Of a stretch of DNA of 64,000 bases, positions 47,727-60,403 are shown piece by piece. Location of the stretch: positions 3,350,501 to 3,414,500 of the forward strand of contig CM034135.1 in NCBI GenBank assembly GCA_019914995.1. Direction: 5' to 3'. The notes under the pieces were generated by a model that made no database searches, was not told the DNA's origin, and saw nothing but the letters and a program-made list of their open reading frames with translations. The first letter of the stretch is position 1, and each line of letters opens with the position of its first letter. The stretch comes from Acanthochlamys bracteata (lineage: Eukaryota > Streptophyta > Magnoliopsida > Pandanales > Velloziaceae). The position numbers were made by a program, and so were the translations under genes.

Positions 47727-49160
47727 TCAGGAATGGTGCTGCTGCAGTTCTTGCTGCTGCTGCTCTTCCTGTTGCTGTTGTTGTTGTACTTGTTGTTGAT
47801 ACTGCTGATGTTCTTGCACCTTAGATTCACCTTGCCATGCCCAAACAATGTCCTTGAGACCAGGTCTTATCTCTTTTTTGAAAAACTGCTGGTACTCGAT
47901 AGTATCTCCACTTGACTTCTTCATCTCAATCAAATGAAATGCGGGAGTGACCTCAAATATTTCAGCATCAATTCCCAGAACTCCTTTCCTGCCTTCTTTT
48001 AGGCCTTCCATTTTGAGCAAGCCATTATCTGTCTTTGCTATCTTTAAACTCAGCCTCTTAGCGAGGTCCTCTAGTTTTGAAATAATTGCTGGTGCTGGCT
48101 GCCTTGAAGTGAACCTTGCCTCCTCCTTATTCTCCTTAACTTCAAATAAACCTGAAAGATCGAATCCTGCTGAAAGAGAAATAATATCAAAAGCATTCAG
48201 ATTTGTCAATTTGCTTGATTCCTGCTTTCCAGCACAACTGCTGCTCTCACATATAGTACAATTTGCATCAACTTCAGCTGGAACTGCTTCTCTTTTCCCT
48301 TTAGATTTTTCTGTCTCTCCTTGAGTTTTAGTGGAATTATCATCCAAACCCTTTTTAACCCAGGAGTACTGCATAATTTTTCCAATTGATATCCTGGTGT
48401 TCGGGTTGGGGTCTAAGATCTTACATAACAGTTTACGGACTTCAAAAGGGAACCAACTTGGGCATTTGAATTCACCCTTCCCAATTTTTCTGTACATTCC
48501 CATCAGATTCTGATCATGGAAAGGCAGATGACCAGCTAATAGTACAAATAAAATCACCCCGCAAGACCAGATATCAGCTTTAGCACCATCATAACCTTTT
48601 CCGCTAATAACCTCAGGTGCCACATAAGCTGGAGTCCCACATGTGGTATGGAGCAAGCCATCTTGTCTCTTAGATTCAGCAAGAGCACTTAAACCAAAAT
48701 CTGAAACCTTCAAGTTTCCATTTTCGTCCAACAATAAGTTTTCAGGCTTCAAGTCACGGTGGTAAACACCTCTGCTGTGGCAGAACTCAATTGCACTCAT
48801 CAGCTGTTGAAAATATTTGCGAGCAGAATCCTTTTTAAGCCTGCCCTTAGCTACCTTATTAAAGAGTTCACCACTTTTAACATACTCCATGACAAAGTAA
48901 ATCTTTGCCTTGCTAGCCATGACCTCATAAAGCTGTACGATGTGCGGATGTCTCACCAATCGCATGACTGTTATCTCACGCTTGATCTGTTCCATCAGTC
49001 CAACCTTCAATACTTTCTCCTTGTCAATCACCTTTATAGCAACACTCTCCTTAGTCTTGATACATTTAGCAAAATATACTTTTGCAAATGTCCCTTGCCC
49101 TAACAATCTCCCTAGCTCATACTTGTTCATCAATAAGTTTCCTCTATCTTCTGTTCTCAT
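47727..49160 (-). CDS. CIPK10: CBL-interacting protein kinase, intact (CIPK10/2/5-like), 477 aa
   Basis: A Ser/Thr kinase activated by calcium-bound CBL proteins, with targets such as K+, nitrate, Na+ and H+ transporters. It is intronless in the coding region. I start at ATG 49160 ([10 protein letters not shown]); codons above it lack an in-frame ATG. The kinase domain spans residues 14-268, with GQGTFAKVY, Lys43, HRDLKPEN (134-141), DFG (154-156) and APE (181-183). The NAF/FISL motif [18 protein letters not shown] begins at 322 and the phosphatase-interaction domain follows (about 350-435). The last 28 residues or so are a Gln-rich tail, unusual for the family. A 5' UTR intron is likely: a GTAAGA donor lies at 50370 on this strand, but its acceptor is uncertain. 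Neighbouring EngB and 94-aa genes favour a CIPK10 counterpart; CIPK2 or CIPK5 remain possible. Confidence 0.93.
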   Translation of the reverse strand: MRTEDRGNLLMNKYELGRLLGQGTFAKVYFAKCIKTKESVAIKVIDKEKVLKVGLMEQIKREITVMRLVRHPHIVQLYEVMASKAKIYFVMEYVKSGELFNKVAKGRLKKDSARKYFQQLMSAIEFCHSRGVYHRDLKPENLLLDENGNLKVSDFGLSALAESKRQDGLLHTTCGTPAYVAPEVISGKGYDGAKADIWSCGVILFVLLAGHLPFHDQNLMGMYRKIGKGEFKCPSWFPFEVRKLLCKILDPNPNTRISIGKIMQYSWVKKGLDDNSTKTQGETEKSKGKREAVPAEVDANCTICESSSCAGKQESSKLTNLNAFDIISLSAGFDLSGLFEVKENKEEARFTSRQPAPAIISKLEDLAKRLSLKIAKTDNGLLKMEGLKEGRKGVLGIDAEIFEVTPAFHLIEMKKSSGDTIEYQQFFKKEIRPGLKDIVWAWQGESKVQEHQQYQQQVQQQQQQEEQQQQELQQHHS

Positions 49161-52100
49161 TATGATGTCTTTCAACTAAAAGTACTGACTGTCCCCAGTT
49201 CTACGATAGCCAACTATTTACAAGGCCAGTTTTAACCAACAATGATTCAACCGTCGTCACCAATGTCAAATTTTAACACAGCTGCTTCACTTGCCAATAG
49301 TATTTGATTGGTTTTAAACACAGAACTGTAGAAAGTGTGTATTCCAATCACATGAATGGTGAAAGATGGCTGAGGGAGAGTAATAATCTCATTAAATTTA
49401 GGCAAGGATTTTGTAGGAAAACACATCTTTCAGCATTCCCAGCACCAACAGGAGGGATATTGACCTGAAACCTATCAGCAGCAAAAATAAAACATTCAGA
49501 ATGTGCGCTGAAAAATATCACTACTGATTAATTTTTCAACCCGCTATGATTACAGAAAAGTGATATAAACAGTATGCTCTCGAGACAGATGATGAAATGA
49601 CATTGTGCAGATAAAATAAACAATAAAAGTAAACGGGCCTCAAATTCTTTTGAAGAGGTTAAAAATCAACAGAACGAGTTACTTAGACCATTTCATGTTC
49701 AGATCTACAAACATGTTCAATAACATTTTTCTTTTCTTATATTCCATTTTTGAGCTGGCTATGCCCACTAATGTTGAAGAGAATATTGCTATTCAAGCTG
49801 TACTAATGCTTCTGCCACCAGTACACAGAAACCTTCAACCATATCAGAAGGAGATATAGATTCTCTACCAATTTCTAACATAAACATCAGGTTACAAAAG
49901 AATTGTCCATGGGTAAAACCTTATGCTCAAAGCGAACGTGTCACTCACGTAGACGCATAAAGATTCCCCAACCTAATTCAGTAACCACAGCGTTTAGATA
50001 TTTATTGTTCTTAGTAATAAAACAATAATTTCAAATTTTCAAATACAACACTTCAACACTAAAAAATGATAATAATTAAAATCAGTTTCAGACTAGCAAG
50101 CGAAGTTAATCAAGCAGAGAAACCGGTTTACTAGCGAACTTAAGAACATATATCTCAGCCTAAGTGAGATATTCATTGGTGGAGTGGCTAGTCTCAACTA
50201 CATCAAACAACCAAATAAAAATTTAAACCTGATACAAAAAACATAAAACTAGGCAACTTTAACTATCTCAGTTTCTATTATCAGACAAATCTAGTCTACA
50301 GGAAATTTTTTTTAAAAAAAGGAAAGGAAAGAAATGTAATTTAAGCAACATGAAAATTCTAATCTCTTACCTGGTGAATGAGATTCAAAGCAATCCAATT
50401 AGAATTCAAAGCAATTCAAATACTGGTAGATCGAAGGAAATAGGAAGAATCTTTTAATCTTCTTCTTCTTCTTGCTCTGAGGCTGTAGCTCTGCCTTTTG
50501 TGCCACTTCTTCGCACAAGAATAGAATATGAATCACCGTTCTTTGGATTTTATATCAACAGTCGTTAGATTCCTCGCTGTCAACTTGATTAGATGACCAA
50601 ACTACCCATCCTTTATTTTTAGAATTCAAATAATAGGGACTGTTTAAATAAAAAAATTTTAATTAAAAAATAATATAAATTATATGTAAAAAACTTTCAA
50701 TGTATAATTTTTTTTAAATTTTATTATTTAAAAATGTCTAATCATAATAAAATATAAAAGCAAGATATAAATAAAATATATATCTAAAAGTATAGGTGAA
50801 TATGTCTACTACGGGACATGTATTTTGCTTTCGCCTTTTTTTTGTTACAAGAATTTAAAATTTAGTTCGAGCATATTGAATATAAAATAACATTACTTTA
50901 AAAAAAATAATAGTCAAAAATATAATTAAAAGAATTATATATAGTCAGTATTATTATTTCTTGAATACAATATAGTCGGTATTAACGCCGAATACGCCAT
51001 CGTCGCATTATAAGAGCCGCCGCGTTTCGAGCTCTTGTTACTCCGTGGCAATTGTGCGTAAATTGCTTGTGCTATGAAACTTTGTTGTGTTTTATTTACT
51101 TTAATATAATTTACTGAAAATAAATTCTATATTTATTTCTATAAAGAAGTTAAGATAATTATTATAATAATTTTTTGATTTTTAAAAATAAATAAAAAAT
51201 AATTTGACAGAGTTTAAAAAAACGCGTGTTTATATTCTTTCGTCTAGTAATCTGGAGAAGAAAGAAGCGTATATTACAAGTGTGCGTTACAAGAAAATGC
51301 CGCGCCTGCGAAGGGCTGGTCCTTTAGAGCTTACTTGGCACAAAAAAACTCGTATTGTTTAAAATTTTAAATTGTTTTAGACACGATAAGTAAAAGAAGA
51401 TATTTAAAGGTTATGATATCTTCTGTAGAACAATGATAATTATTTTCATCGGCGACGATTTATGATATTGATGTATGTTTCTTCTCGTAGTTGGTCTTTG
51501 TATATTGATAAATTAATAAAGATTTTAGTCATAACTGTATCAACCGTCCATTTGATCGAACAAAGGTTCATGATAATGTTTTTTATTTATTTAGGCAAGG
51601 CAATTCAATAACTGCTAAAGTCGCTAATTAATTGGAGCACACTAATCAGGCTTCAGAAAGCTAACATAAAAAATGCCAAAGATATATTAGAAATTTTAGT
51701 TCAATTACACAAAATTTATTATTTTATTAGATTTCAAATTCAAAAGTTTTTTAATAATTTATTTACTCTGAATTTCAATTCTAAATTAATTTTTGTTATA
51801 TTCAATTCTATAAAATTCACTTTTTACATTTAAACACGTCCTAAGTAGCTTCTCTTAAAATAAGATTCTCCAAACTTCTAAAATACTTCAATATAAACGT
51901 CCCCAAAGTTTATCCTCAAAGGGCTACATATGAAATCCAAGTAGTTCTTCTTTCTTAGTTAGAATATATTGCATTATTTTTCAAGTACTTATAATTTTAA
52001 ATGAATATTTTATATTATTAATAGATATTCAACAATATTATATAAATATTTTGAAAAAATTTAAAAAATATATTATTATTTATATGTCGTAAAATTTTTA

Positions 52101-53148
52101 TGAGTATAATTATATATTATTTTAGATAAAAAAATAAATTTGTTTTACAAATATTTTAAATTATCTTTTATAATAAAAATATTTATTTCGTACATTTTTT
52201 TAGATGTTATTTTAATTTTTTTCTTTGGTGATGTCTGTAGTTCTCAACAATACTTGAGTAAATTTAAATTACAGAATATGCAATATATATTATAAATAGA
52301 AACACGAGAGTGTATTTTTTGCGTCATTGATTATTGGTAGCATTTAGAAATGTTTATAAAACAAAAAAAATTATATTTTTTAAATACAAGTTTTATTTTT
52401 TTACTTTCAAAAAATAATAAAAATATATAATAAAAATATAAATAAATATTATATAAAATTTTTTTATATTTTTTAAAATTTAAATAAATTTCTAAATACT
52501 TATAAAATATATATTAAAAATATGAAATAAAAATTTTTAAAAAATATTTGGAAAATACAATTCCAAAAGTACCCTAGATATACACGAGCAACCAGTCATA
52601 CCGGCATTATCCTACCAGATGATAATTGCCTCAGTTAAATACAGAAACTCTACACCTCGCGACAAGCTGTTGCTACCATAATTAGGAACCACTTGTTACG
52701 AGCACTGAATTGAAATGCTTGGTACGAAAATCGTGGCTATTTTGCATCACACATACTAGGTCTTGGATACTATCTGGTATAACCAAAATGTGGCTAGTAT
52801 GTACCTTTGGAAAAGATTTCTAAGCGAAATGTCTGTCTGCATTAGGAAGGAAACCGTTGCTTCGTAAGCAGTAATTTGTCAATCACTTCCTTTTTTTATT
52901 TTTTTATTTACATTTTTAAATAAATTTTATATAATATTTATAAAATTTATTTAAAATTTAAAAATTGTAAAAAATCCTGTATCGTAAATTTTAATATTAT
53001 TTTTTTAAAATAAAAAAATAATGTACTTTTTAAATAAAATAAAAATATTTTTTTATTTTAAAAAAATTTTATTTTGTAAGTATTATCAAACATTACGGTA
53101 GAATGGAGAAAGTTAACATAAACAAACGAGTAGCTTGAAGTTTGATTG
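49161..53148. other. CIPK upstream region and AT-rich intergenic DNA
   Basis: The left part (to about 50560) is the CIPK 5' UTR and probable leader intron; bases 50455-50560 read CT-rich or GAAGAA-like, like a leader. Beyond that is AT-rich spacer with decayed AT-rich MITEs near 52345-52575 and 52905-53100. No gene is recognised. Confidence 0.5.
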
Positions 53149-53638
53149 ATCGGGTGGCAATTTTTTAACCGATCTGCAATTCTGAATGGAAAAGTTTAGA
53201 TTTAGACAAAAACTTAAACGAATTTGGATTGATAGATCCGAAATTGATTCAAAAATTTAAAAAGATTCAAATTAATTTAAAAATTATCTATTTAATATAT
53301 ATAATTATTATATAATATATATTAATAAATAATATTAAAAATTTTGAATTTAATATATATATAAATTTATTTTAATTTAACTAATTTTTATTTAATTTTA
53401 TCAAAATTAATACTTTTTCTTTTTAAATATATTATAATTCATAATAATATATATATATTATTATTAAAAATTAATATTTATAATTTTTATTTTAATAATT
53501 TTAATTATTAAATAAATATTTAGAATTAATAATGTTATTTTATATAAATAAATAAATTAATTTAAAATTAAATAATTTTGATTTAATTATTATATAAATT
53601 GATTCAAAATTAACCAACAATCTAAATGGTTACTCCTA
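53149..53638. mobile_element. hAT-type MITE, diverged relative of the 5.6-kb element
   Basis: The left end ATCGGGTGGCAATTTTTTAA and the right end (reverse complement TAGGAGTAACCATTTAGATT) keep the TNGGNGTNNC-type hAT ends. The flanking octamers TTTGATTG and ATTGATTC agree at six of eight positions. The AT-rich core corresponds, in inverted orientation, to the core of 5576-6142 (for example ATTAAATAAATATT and TAATAATATATATA words). It is non-coding and old. Confidence 0.6.
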
Positions 53639-55487
53639 ATTGATTCAAGCCACAAACAATTTCTTGTCTTTTTCAGTTCGAAAAAGTAGTCAGTTTACTT
53701 AATGCATGTACAATAATTTAGAAGTCGGAGGGACCATATTGTATGAATGGTTATATAGTAGAGTTTGGAATTATTGGTTTCAGTCGGATTGCGAGGTTTG
53801 AGATCGTAGCTATTCACCTTAACAGAATGACCTGTCCTGCAGTAGCACTGGGCCTCCAATAGTTAAGTCCAAAAGCTATTCACATTTCACTAATATTATG
53901 TAAAATTTATTTAAATTTTAAAAAAATAAAGATTTCATCGAATCATTGTTGCACAGTTTTTTGAGGATTGAGTCGTTCAGCGTGTATTTTAGTTACTAGC
54001 GAATTTAATTTTCTCACTTTAAATTTTAAATTTCACTTATTTTAACTATTTAAATTCTATTTTATTTTTATGTAAACTTTATTTTTATCAAATTTTATTT
54101 TTTATTAAATTTTATTTTATATATGATTAAACATGCCATTTATCTTTTGACGTCAATGCGGTTTCTATATCTGAATCCATCAGCTAGCTACCTTGTACAT
54201 AACTCCCCGGCAAACCTTTCATTATCAAATTGAATCCATAAATCACGGCAGTTCATAAAAATCATGGCAGTTCTTCATCATTGCCCTCTCAGGAGTTGAA
54301 AGAACGAGTAGAAAGGCATGCTGCTACACGATTACCTCCACAGATGGCGCCAATTGACATGACAAATTTACATGTATGTCTACTGCACAATGCCGAGGTA
54401 GATGATTCCCTTCTACAATCGAGAACCGGCTCGCTAGTTGTTAAATGGTAAACTCTATTCAAAATTCCAAGCTGGGGAAATCTTTTTGTTGATCAGGTGA
54501 GTGAAAGAATAAGCCAAAAATAAGGAATGTCTAGTTGAAGAAGGGAATTAAGTTGTGAATGTCATGATGGATGTGGATTTGCTTAGACAGAATTGCAATG
54601 TATGATTTTAATGTTGCTTTTTTCATCATAGCTTACTCCATTTGAGATATTAGAATGCGCTCAATTCTAAATCGTGTAACTCAATTATCAGTGATTAAAT
54701 TATATATGTACCGAAACCTTCTAAAATACAACCGATTCAATCATCAATTAACTACAATTCATATTTTAACCCCTCAACCAATTCTCAACGCAAAATGCGA
54801 TCATAAATTGAAACTTTTGTTGGTTAATTAAAACCTTGCAATTGCAATGAACGAACATCAATAGGATGAAAGACTGCAAGCATGCCACTGGAAAAGAAGA
54901 TCCTACATGGTACAGTTTGCCCATTCCGGGTAAGCTAGAAAAGTTCACCATGGACCATTCCGCGTGACTGCTCATGATCTATCAGGGAGTTTCATCATGC
55001 ACGCCCACCAATCCTTTGCTTTTGCTTAGATTTGCCTAACCTTACTCAACTGCAGGCCCGAAAGTTCATCTCATCTATTTTAGATCAATAGTATTCTTCT
55101 TCAGTTAATCAGTTTGCTGATGATCAGAAAAAAAAAAGCTCTGATCTTTTTTTGTTTCTTTACTTGCTAAAGTTCGATGGAAAGCAGTGGTAGCTCCAAC
55201 AAATACATGCTACAAATGCTTTTCTGCACTACAGTGAGAAGTCCCTTTCTGGGAAAAGAGCAGGGGTAAATAAGTCATTTCTTGTGCAGGTAGATCTTTA
55301 AAGTGGGTGGAGCTTTTGTTTACGAGTACCTGCGGAACACACAGTTACACGGAAGTGAAAGAGAAGCTACTCTCAGAGATTCACTTGCTGCTGCTTCTTT
55401 TTTCATAGAAATAAAAAATTTGGTAGTAAGTTGGTAGTCCATCATTATCATCTTCTTCAGAGAGAAATAGAGAAATCTTTTTGTTGC
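53639..55487. other. Intergenic, upstream of the EPFL gene
   Basis: Mostly spacer and EPFL promoter. Bases 54293-54371 look like an isolated exon (an open frame with RLPPQMAPIDMTNLH between a CTCTCAG acceptor and a GTATGT donor), but I cannot name its family. Bases 55080-55440 probably contain the EPFL promoter and leader. Confidence 0.45.
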
Positions 55488-56068
55488 ATGAGATCAAATC
55501 TAGAGAGACTGATGAAGCAGATCAAGAGATCATCCTCATTAAGTGGAAGAAGAAGAAGGCCAGCTGCTTCACATGTAGCTCTTGTTTGCTGTGTTCTTTT
55601 ATGTGTTTTCACCATTCCTGTTATGGCATTCGAGGAATTAGATTCCCCTGAATGGAGTAAAGATTCAGGTATATGTAGGCAAATGGAGCAAAACTTCAAT
55701 CTCTATTCAAAAGTGACTTCGATTTTACGTTCTGCAGTAAATTTCTAACTGCATGATATCTTTCCTTCTTCTCCATTGCAGATTTCAGATGCCCAAGTAA
55801 ATCATACCTACAAACACAGGCATGCTGAAAATTTCTCGACCAATATCGCATTAAGTAATTAATTCAAGTCAAAATTTTCATATATATGCTGCAGGGTGCT
55901 GGGGAAGGAATAGGATCAGCACCGCCGCGGTGCGCGTCCAAATGTGGAGAGTGCACGCCCTGCAGACCAGTTCACGTGTCAGTGCCGCCGGGAAACACAC
56001 CCGTGACGACGGAATACTACCCGGAAGCATGGCGCTGCAAGTGCGGGGACAAACTCTACATGCCTTAG
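55488..56068 (+). CDS. EPIDERMAL PATTERNING FACTOR-like secreted peptide precursor (EPFL6-like), 137 aa
   Basis: EPFL peptides are secreted cysteine-knot ligands of ERECTA-family receptors that control stomatal spacing and stem or inflorescence growth. The best gene model is 55488-55712, a 15-nt microexon 55782-55796 (ISDAQ) and 55895-56068, all phase 0. Residues about 30-45 after an Arg-rich start form the hydrophobic signal segment (VALVCCVLLCVFTIPVMA). The mature end has GSAPPRCASKCGECTPCRP, then the loop PVHVSVPPGNTPVTTEYYPEAW and the ending RCKCGDKLYMP; six cysteines are visible. The EYYPEAWRCKCG ending fits the EPFL4/5/6 group, most like EPFL6 (CHALLAH). From memory EPFL6 adjoins CIPK11 in Arabidopsis, and CIPK genes neighbour it here too. 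An alternative model ends exon 1 at 55668 and uses an 8-nt microexon. Confidence 0.9.
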
Positions 56069-56756
56069 TGTACGGCCAGCCAGCTAGCATTGTGACAGAT
56101 TCATCCATAGCCAAAAGACAGATACATGAACTGTTTCATGCAGCAGGGCAAGAGATGGAGATGAAAAGCTGGGCCCGGTGTGCATGCCATTGCAAACAGA
56201 TATACGCTCTTGGATTGCTAACGGGATTCCACGCACCATTATTGAGCTGGTGTCAGTGATCGAGCTGAATAGCTGAGAGCAGAAGCATATGCAGCATCAG
56301 CAGAAGAGAACAAGAGCAGTGGGGAGACCTTCTGCAGCTGATGGGGTCTCCTAATTGTAGTAGTGATAAAAATGCCTGTGAGATCTCTGCAATTAAACCT
56401 AGCCCTATATTTTGTGTTGAATTTTTTTTTCTTCGAAATAGATTTTGCATATAGGCACGAATGCAAGAACTGTAAAACAATTTTGGGCTTGCATGATATT
56501 AACCTTTTGGGTTAGAAAACCTTATGATCTCAACCATATATAGGTGTTCAACAACTCTTCGTCGAGTTTTTCCTGGAATACAGTCATACCAAAGACGTGC
56601 AGACTTCTTTTAGACTAACTTCTGAGATTGCAATTTTCAAAAGTTTGCTGAATTTTGGGCTTCGAAATTGTTAGCTGTCCCTCCTCTACAAGACGACTTA
56701 TTTATAAGTAATATGTTTGCGTGAATATCTAAACCATTTTACTCAGCATAAGAAAG
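56069..56756. other. EPFL 3' flank
   Basis: Likely 3' UTR of the EPFL gene to about 56490, then spacer. No other gene is seen. Confidence 0.5.
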
Positions 56757-57286
56757 TAAGGATAGCAATTTCGGCTCATGCATCAGCTTCGGATCGACCG
56801 GAGTCAAAATCGTTCAAATTTAATCCGATTTACTTTTTTATATAAATTAAATTTATCTATTCTAATTCAATATATTTAATAATTAAATCAAATTTAAATC
56901 AATTTATTTAATTATTAGTAATATTAAAATAAAACTATACAAATTAATTTATAATAATATATATAAATTATTAACTATAATATATTGTAAAATATATTAA
57001 TTTTAATAAATTTTATAAATTAAGTAAATATTAAATAAATTAGAATGAATTATATATACAATTAAATTCAAATTTTATATTATTATTTTAAATATTTTAT
57101 AATTATTAAATAATATTATTATATATATAATTATATTGATTAAATAAATTTAAATTAAATTTGATTCAAATTTATTTAAAATTTTAAATTAATTTTGAGC
57201 CGATTCGGATTGACACAGACCCGAACATACTTTTTTGAGTCGATTTCGATTGGATACGAGGGGTTGAGTCAGAAATTGCAATCCGT
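56757..57286. mobile_element. hAT-type MITE, third copy
   Basis: The left end TAAGGATAGCAATTTC mirrors the right end GAAATTGCAATCCGT. The flanking octamers TAAGAAAG and TTAGAAAG match at seven of eight positions. The AT-rich core resembles that of 5576-6142, with GGATCGACC/GAGCCGATTCGGATTG-like subterminal words. It is non-coding. Confidence 0.75.
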
Positions 57287-59759
57287 TTAGAAAGTGGATT
57301 GCACGAGCGAATACAAAGCAGAACTGCTTCTGTTGGTGTTGTCCAAGTTGTTGGGTTACACTTATCATGGCCATCACTATCTTGATGATGTCTACCTTTC
57401 TAAGCATGCTTTATTAGCGAATGAAGTACCATAGAAACAAAAATATCTCCAACTGACGGCACAAGTGAGTAATTGCATTAGCACTACTTAACAGCACTGG
57501 CTCTCTCCTGCTATAGATGAAAACTAATTGATGAAGAGATGCGAATGCGAAATTCCATTATCTGTTTAATCTCGACTTAAACCAGTGGCCTAAAACTTGG
57601 TTCACGTCTATAGACACCGAACCAGAATGTGACCCGATCTCGCGACACGATCATGATGACCATGACTAAGATTTGGTCCATTATCTTGATTGCTTTTATG
57701 GTATTGACTGGTTCACAATGTCCCTTGATTCGGTGAGATGTCATGTGGATCAAACTCCATTTTTGAATATATTAGAATAAATATCAGATAAGAACATGTC
57801 TTCAATTTCGCTGCAATTTAAGCATGGGCTGCTCGAGCTTGTTCACAACTATAATTTATGAATATGGTCAATATGTTTGACGAGCTAAAATAATAAGAAT
57901 AATTAGTTTTTGGTATGTTCCAAGCCATAATAGATGACAGTTTCATTTTGATCGAGTAGGAAGAAACCCAACCTTACCCTAATTTTGTTAGCAAAATTTA
58001 CCATGTTCATTTCATTGGACATAAAAAATTTTATGATATCATATGTGAGATTCAGCGATTGTTTGAAATACAGCAGGAAATGGAGTTAGATCCCTTAAGA
58101 TCGTACTTAATAAATATTATTAGTATCTATTAAGATGCTTAAAATCTGACAAATATAATTTGTATCTAGAACGATCACGTCGTCCGTGCGGTGTGCTCAA
58201 ATTTTTGAGAATTTACGTTGCAGAAACTGGAGTTACCATTATATGAGCACACGTTGCAAAGATTTGTGGAAAGGACAGCTTATAAAATCCGTAGTTGATA
58301 GACATTAAATTGGACTGTTTCTAAGTAGATCTAAATATAATCGATATAAATTTATAAATCAATTATTTGTATAGTTAATTCGTTTCAATTTGAATAATTA
58401 TTCGTTTGGATCAATCTGGGATGTTAAATTTTTTAAAAAAATTCTACCTAGACGTATTCAGCTTACTTCAATTAGACGATCGTTCGTTGTTCTCTCCTCG
58501 TCAATTCCGTTTTCCCGATCTTGTTCGAACGACTCTGGATAGGATTTTTCGACACTGGCTAAAGTCTCCGCCTACATCTTTTCTCCTTTATATTTTTCTT
58601 CAGCTAGAGTTTTCGAGCTGAAATAGGTTTTTTCTCTTTTGTCGATCCAAGTGGTTATCGATCGATCAATCTGCATTGAATCGCTGTTGAAGCTCTGATG
58701 ATGCTTCTGACAACTAGCTGAACAAATCATGCTGTAATTTTTTTCTCTCAACCTGAGAAAAGAACACTCGCTCTCTTTCTCTCCCATCCTCTTGCGTACT
58801 CTGCTTCACTGCAAAAACCAACAATAGAAATGAAATTGAGATCAACACACGATGGCGTCACCTGTACCGTTCAAGTATAGATAGTGTTGCTAATCATAGC
58901 CATTGTTGTAACTGATGCCGGTTTTTTCTTTACTGCAATTTATGCTAGTATTCTCATTGATAATTGTAGTTATGAGTTCTTGCATGGTTAACTCACTCCC
59001 TCTCATTACTCTCCATTCCCATACTGATTGAATTTTTTTTAATTTTGGTTTTTTCTTAAATTTCTGGTAAAAGTTTTAGAAGTTTTTTCTTTAGAAATTT
59101 GATCTAGTTATCTATCAACAACAGCTTTCTATTCAATTTTTTCGTAGTTAATTGATGTGGAAATCTGTATGAAGCAATTGATGAGGAATTATTTGTAGAA
59201 AATTGAGGAAGGCAAGCTTCAGAGAATTTTCAAGGATGCACAACACAGTCATTCTAACCACACTGAATGCTCCATGAGCAGATCCTAACGTGATCATCGA
59301 CGTCTTTCTCAAGTTTTTCAGAACAGGATACGAGATATTAGAGCTTCTAGATCATCTTATCATAATTGTAAAGAAGTATGGCAACGTTATTATTGTCGTT
59401 GTTGAGTTTGGCAAAAAAATAGGGCAGCACTGACGATGAATAAACTCGCCGTAGAAGAAATAGACAGCATTATTTTCACCGGTGTTCATATTGTTTGGTA
59501 TCTGTTTGGCCAAAAATATTAACCCGCAGGTTAACCCACTAATCCAGCAGATTGATCTGACTATCGGTGATTCGGACACTATTTTGGGTTGAGGATTGGT
59601 TCAATTTTTTCAATATTGATAAATCTATGAATGAGTCTTAATTTTTCATAGAATAATCTTTTTTTTACTTAATTAAATAATAATAATCATATTACTGATT
59701 CGTTGTAGAATGTAGATAATGCACGGTTCAAGTGCCACACAATTCGATGCATCTTACGA
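57287..59759. other. Intergenic DNA
   Basis: No gene is recognised. Bases 57290-57420, 57530-57760 and 58440-58820 have more balanced composition but no followable coding frame. Bases 59518-59610 share repeat-like words with 45480-45600, inverted. Confidence 0.5.
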
Positions 59760-60045
59760 CATATTTCAAATATTCGTAATTAAATTTCGTAAAAATAAAA
59801 AATATAAAATAAATTTTTTTAAAAAATAAAATAAAAATAAAATTTAGTATTTATATTTTAATTGATTTTAAAAATATGTTAAAAATTAAAATATATAGTT
59901 GTATTAGAAAATGCAAAAAAAAAAAAATTAAAATTTTGTATATAAAAATAAAATTTTAAATTTTTTATATAATTAAAATATATAAATTTTTTGAAATTTA
60001 AAATTTGAAAAAAAAATTAAAATTACGAAAGATTTAAAAGATATG
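59760..60045. repeat. Dispersed AT-rich MITE-like repeat, copy 2
   Basis: Collinear with 11398-11679. The ends CATATTTCAAATATTCGTAA and, as reverse complement, CATATCTTTTAAATCTTTCG form an imperfect inverted repeat. It ends about 360 bases before the PUB ATG, so it lies in that gene's proximal promoter. Confidence 0.65.
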
Positions 60046-60403
60046 ACTCTGCAGAAGTTTCCAACGCGTAGCTGCTTACCAGCTCTACTGAATCCCGCGG
60101 AAATTGTTCTTCTTGACCTTTTTCTCTGCCGACCTATAACCAAAGAAAGAAAAACTCGTTTAACCCGATTAAATCCTTTAAACCCGGTCCACTTCAAAAC
60201 AGAAAAGCCAAAGAAAGATTCCTCCACAACTCTTTCCCAGCTCGCCCACGCTTTGCTTTATTGCTTATTATAATTACTTATTTTTCCTTATTATTTAAGG
60301 TAACGTTTGTAATTGCCATTAACTTCTTCAACAGATCAAAAAAGAGAATCAAACAAATCAAAACAAAAGAACGCTTCTTCTGCTCTTCTTGTTCTTGCCG
60401 TCA
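60046..60403 (+). promoter_or_regulatory. PUB16-like promoter and leader
   Basis: The AT-rich repeat ends at 60045. The ATTATTTAAGG string at 60290-60300 may be the TATA region. The A-rich then CT-rich stretch 60330-60403 (CTTCTTCTGCTCTTCTTG) looks like a 5' UTR leading to ATG 60404. Confidence 0.45.

Noticed and set aside
47709-47915. Leu-rich plus-strand frame
   Set aside because: It is the antisense of the CIPK Gln-rich tail.
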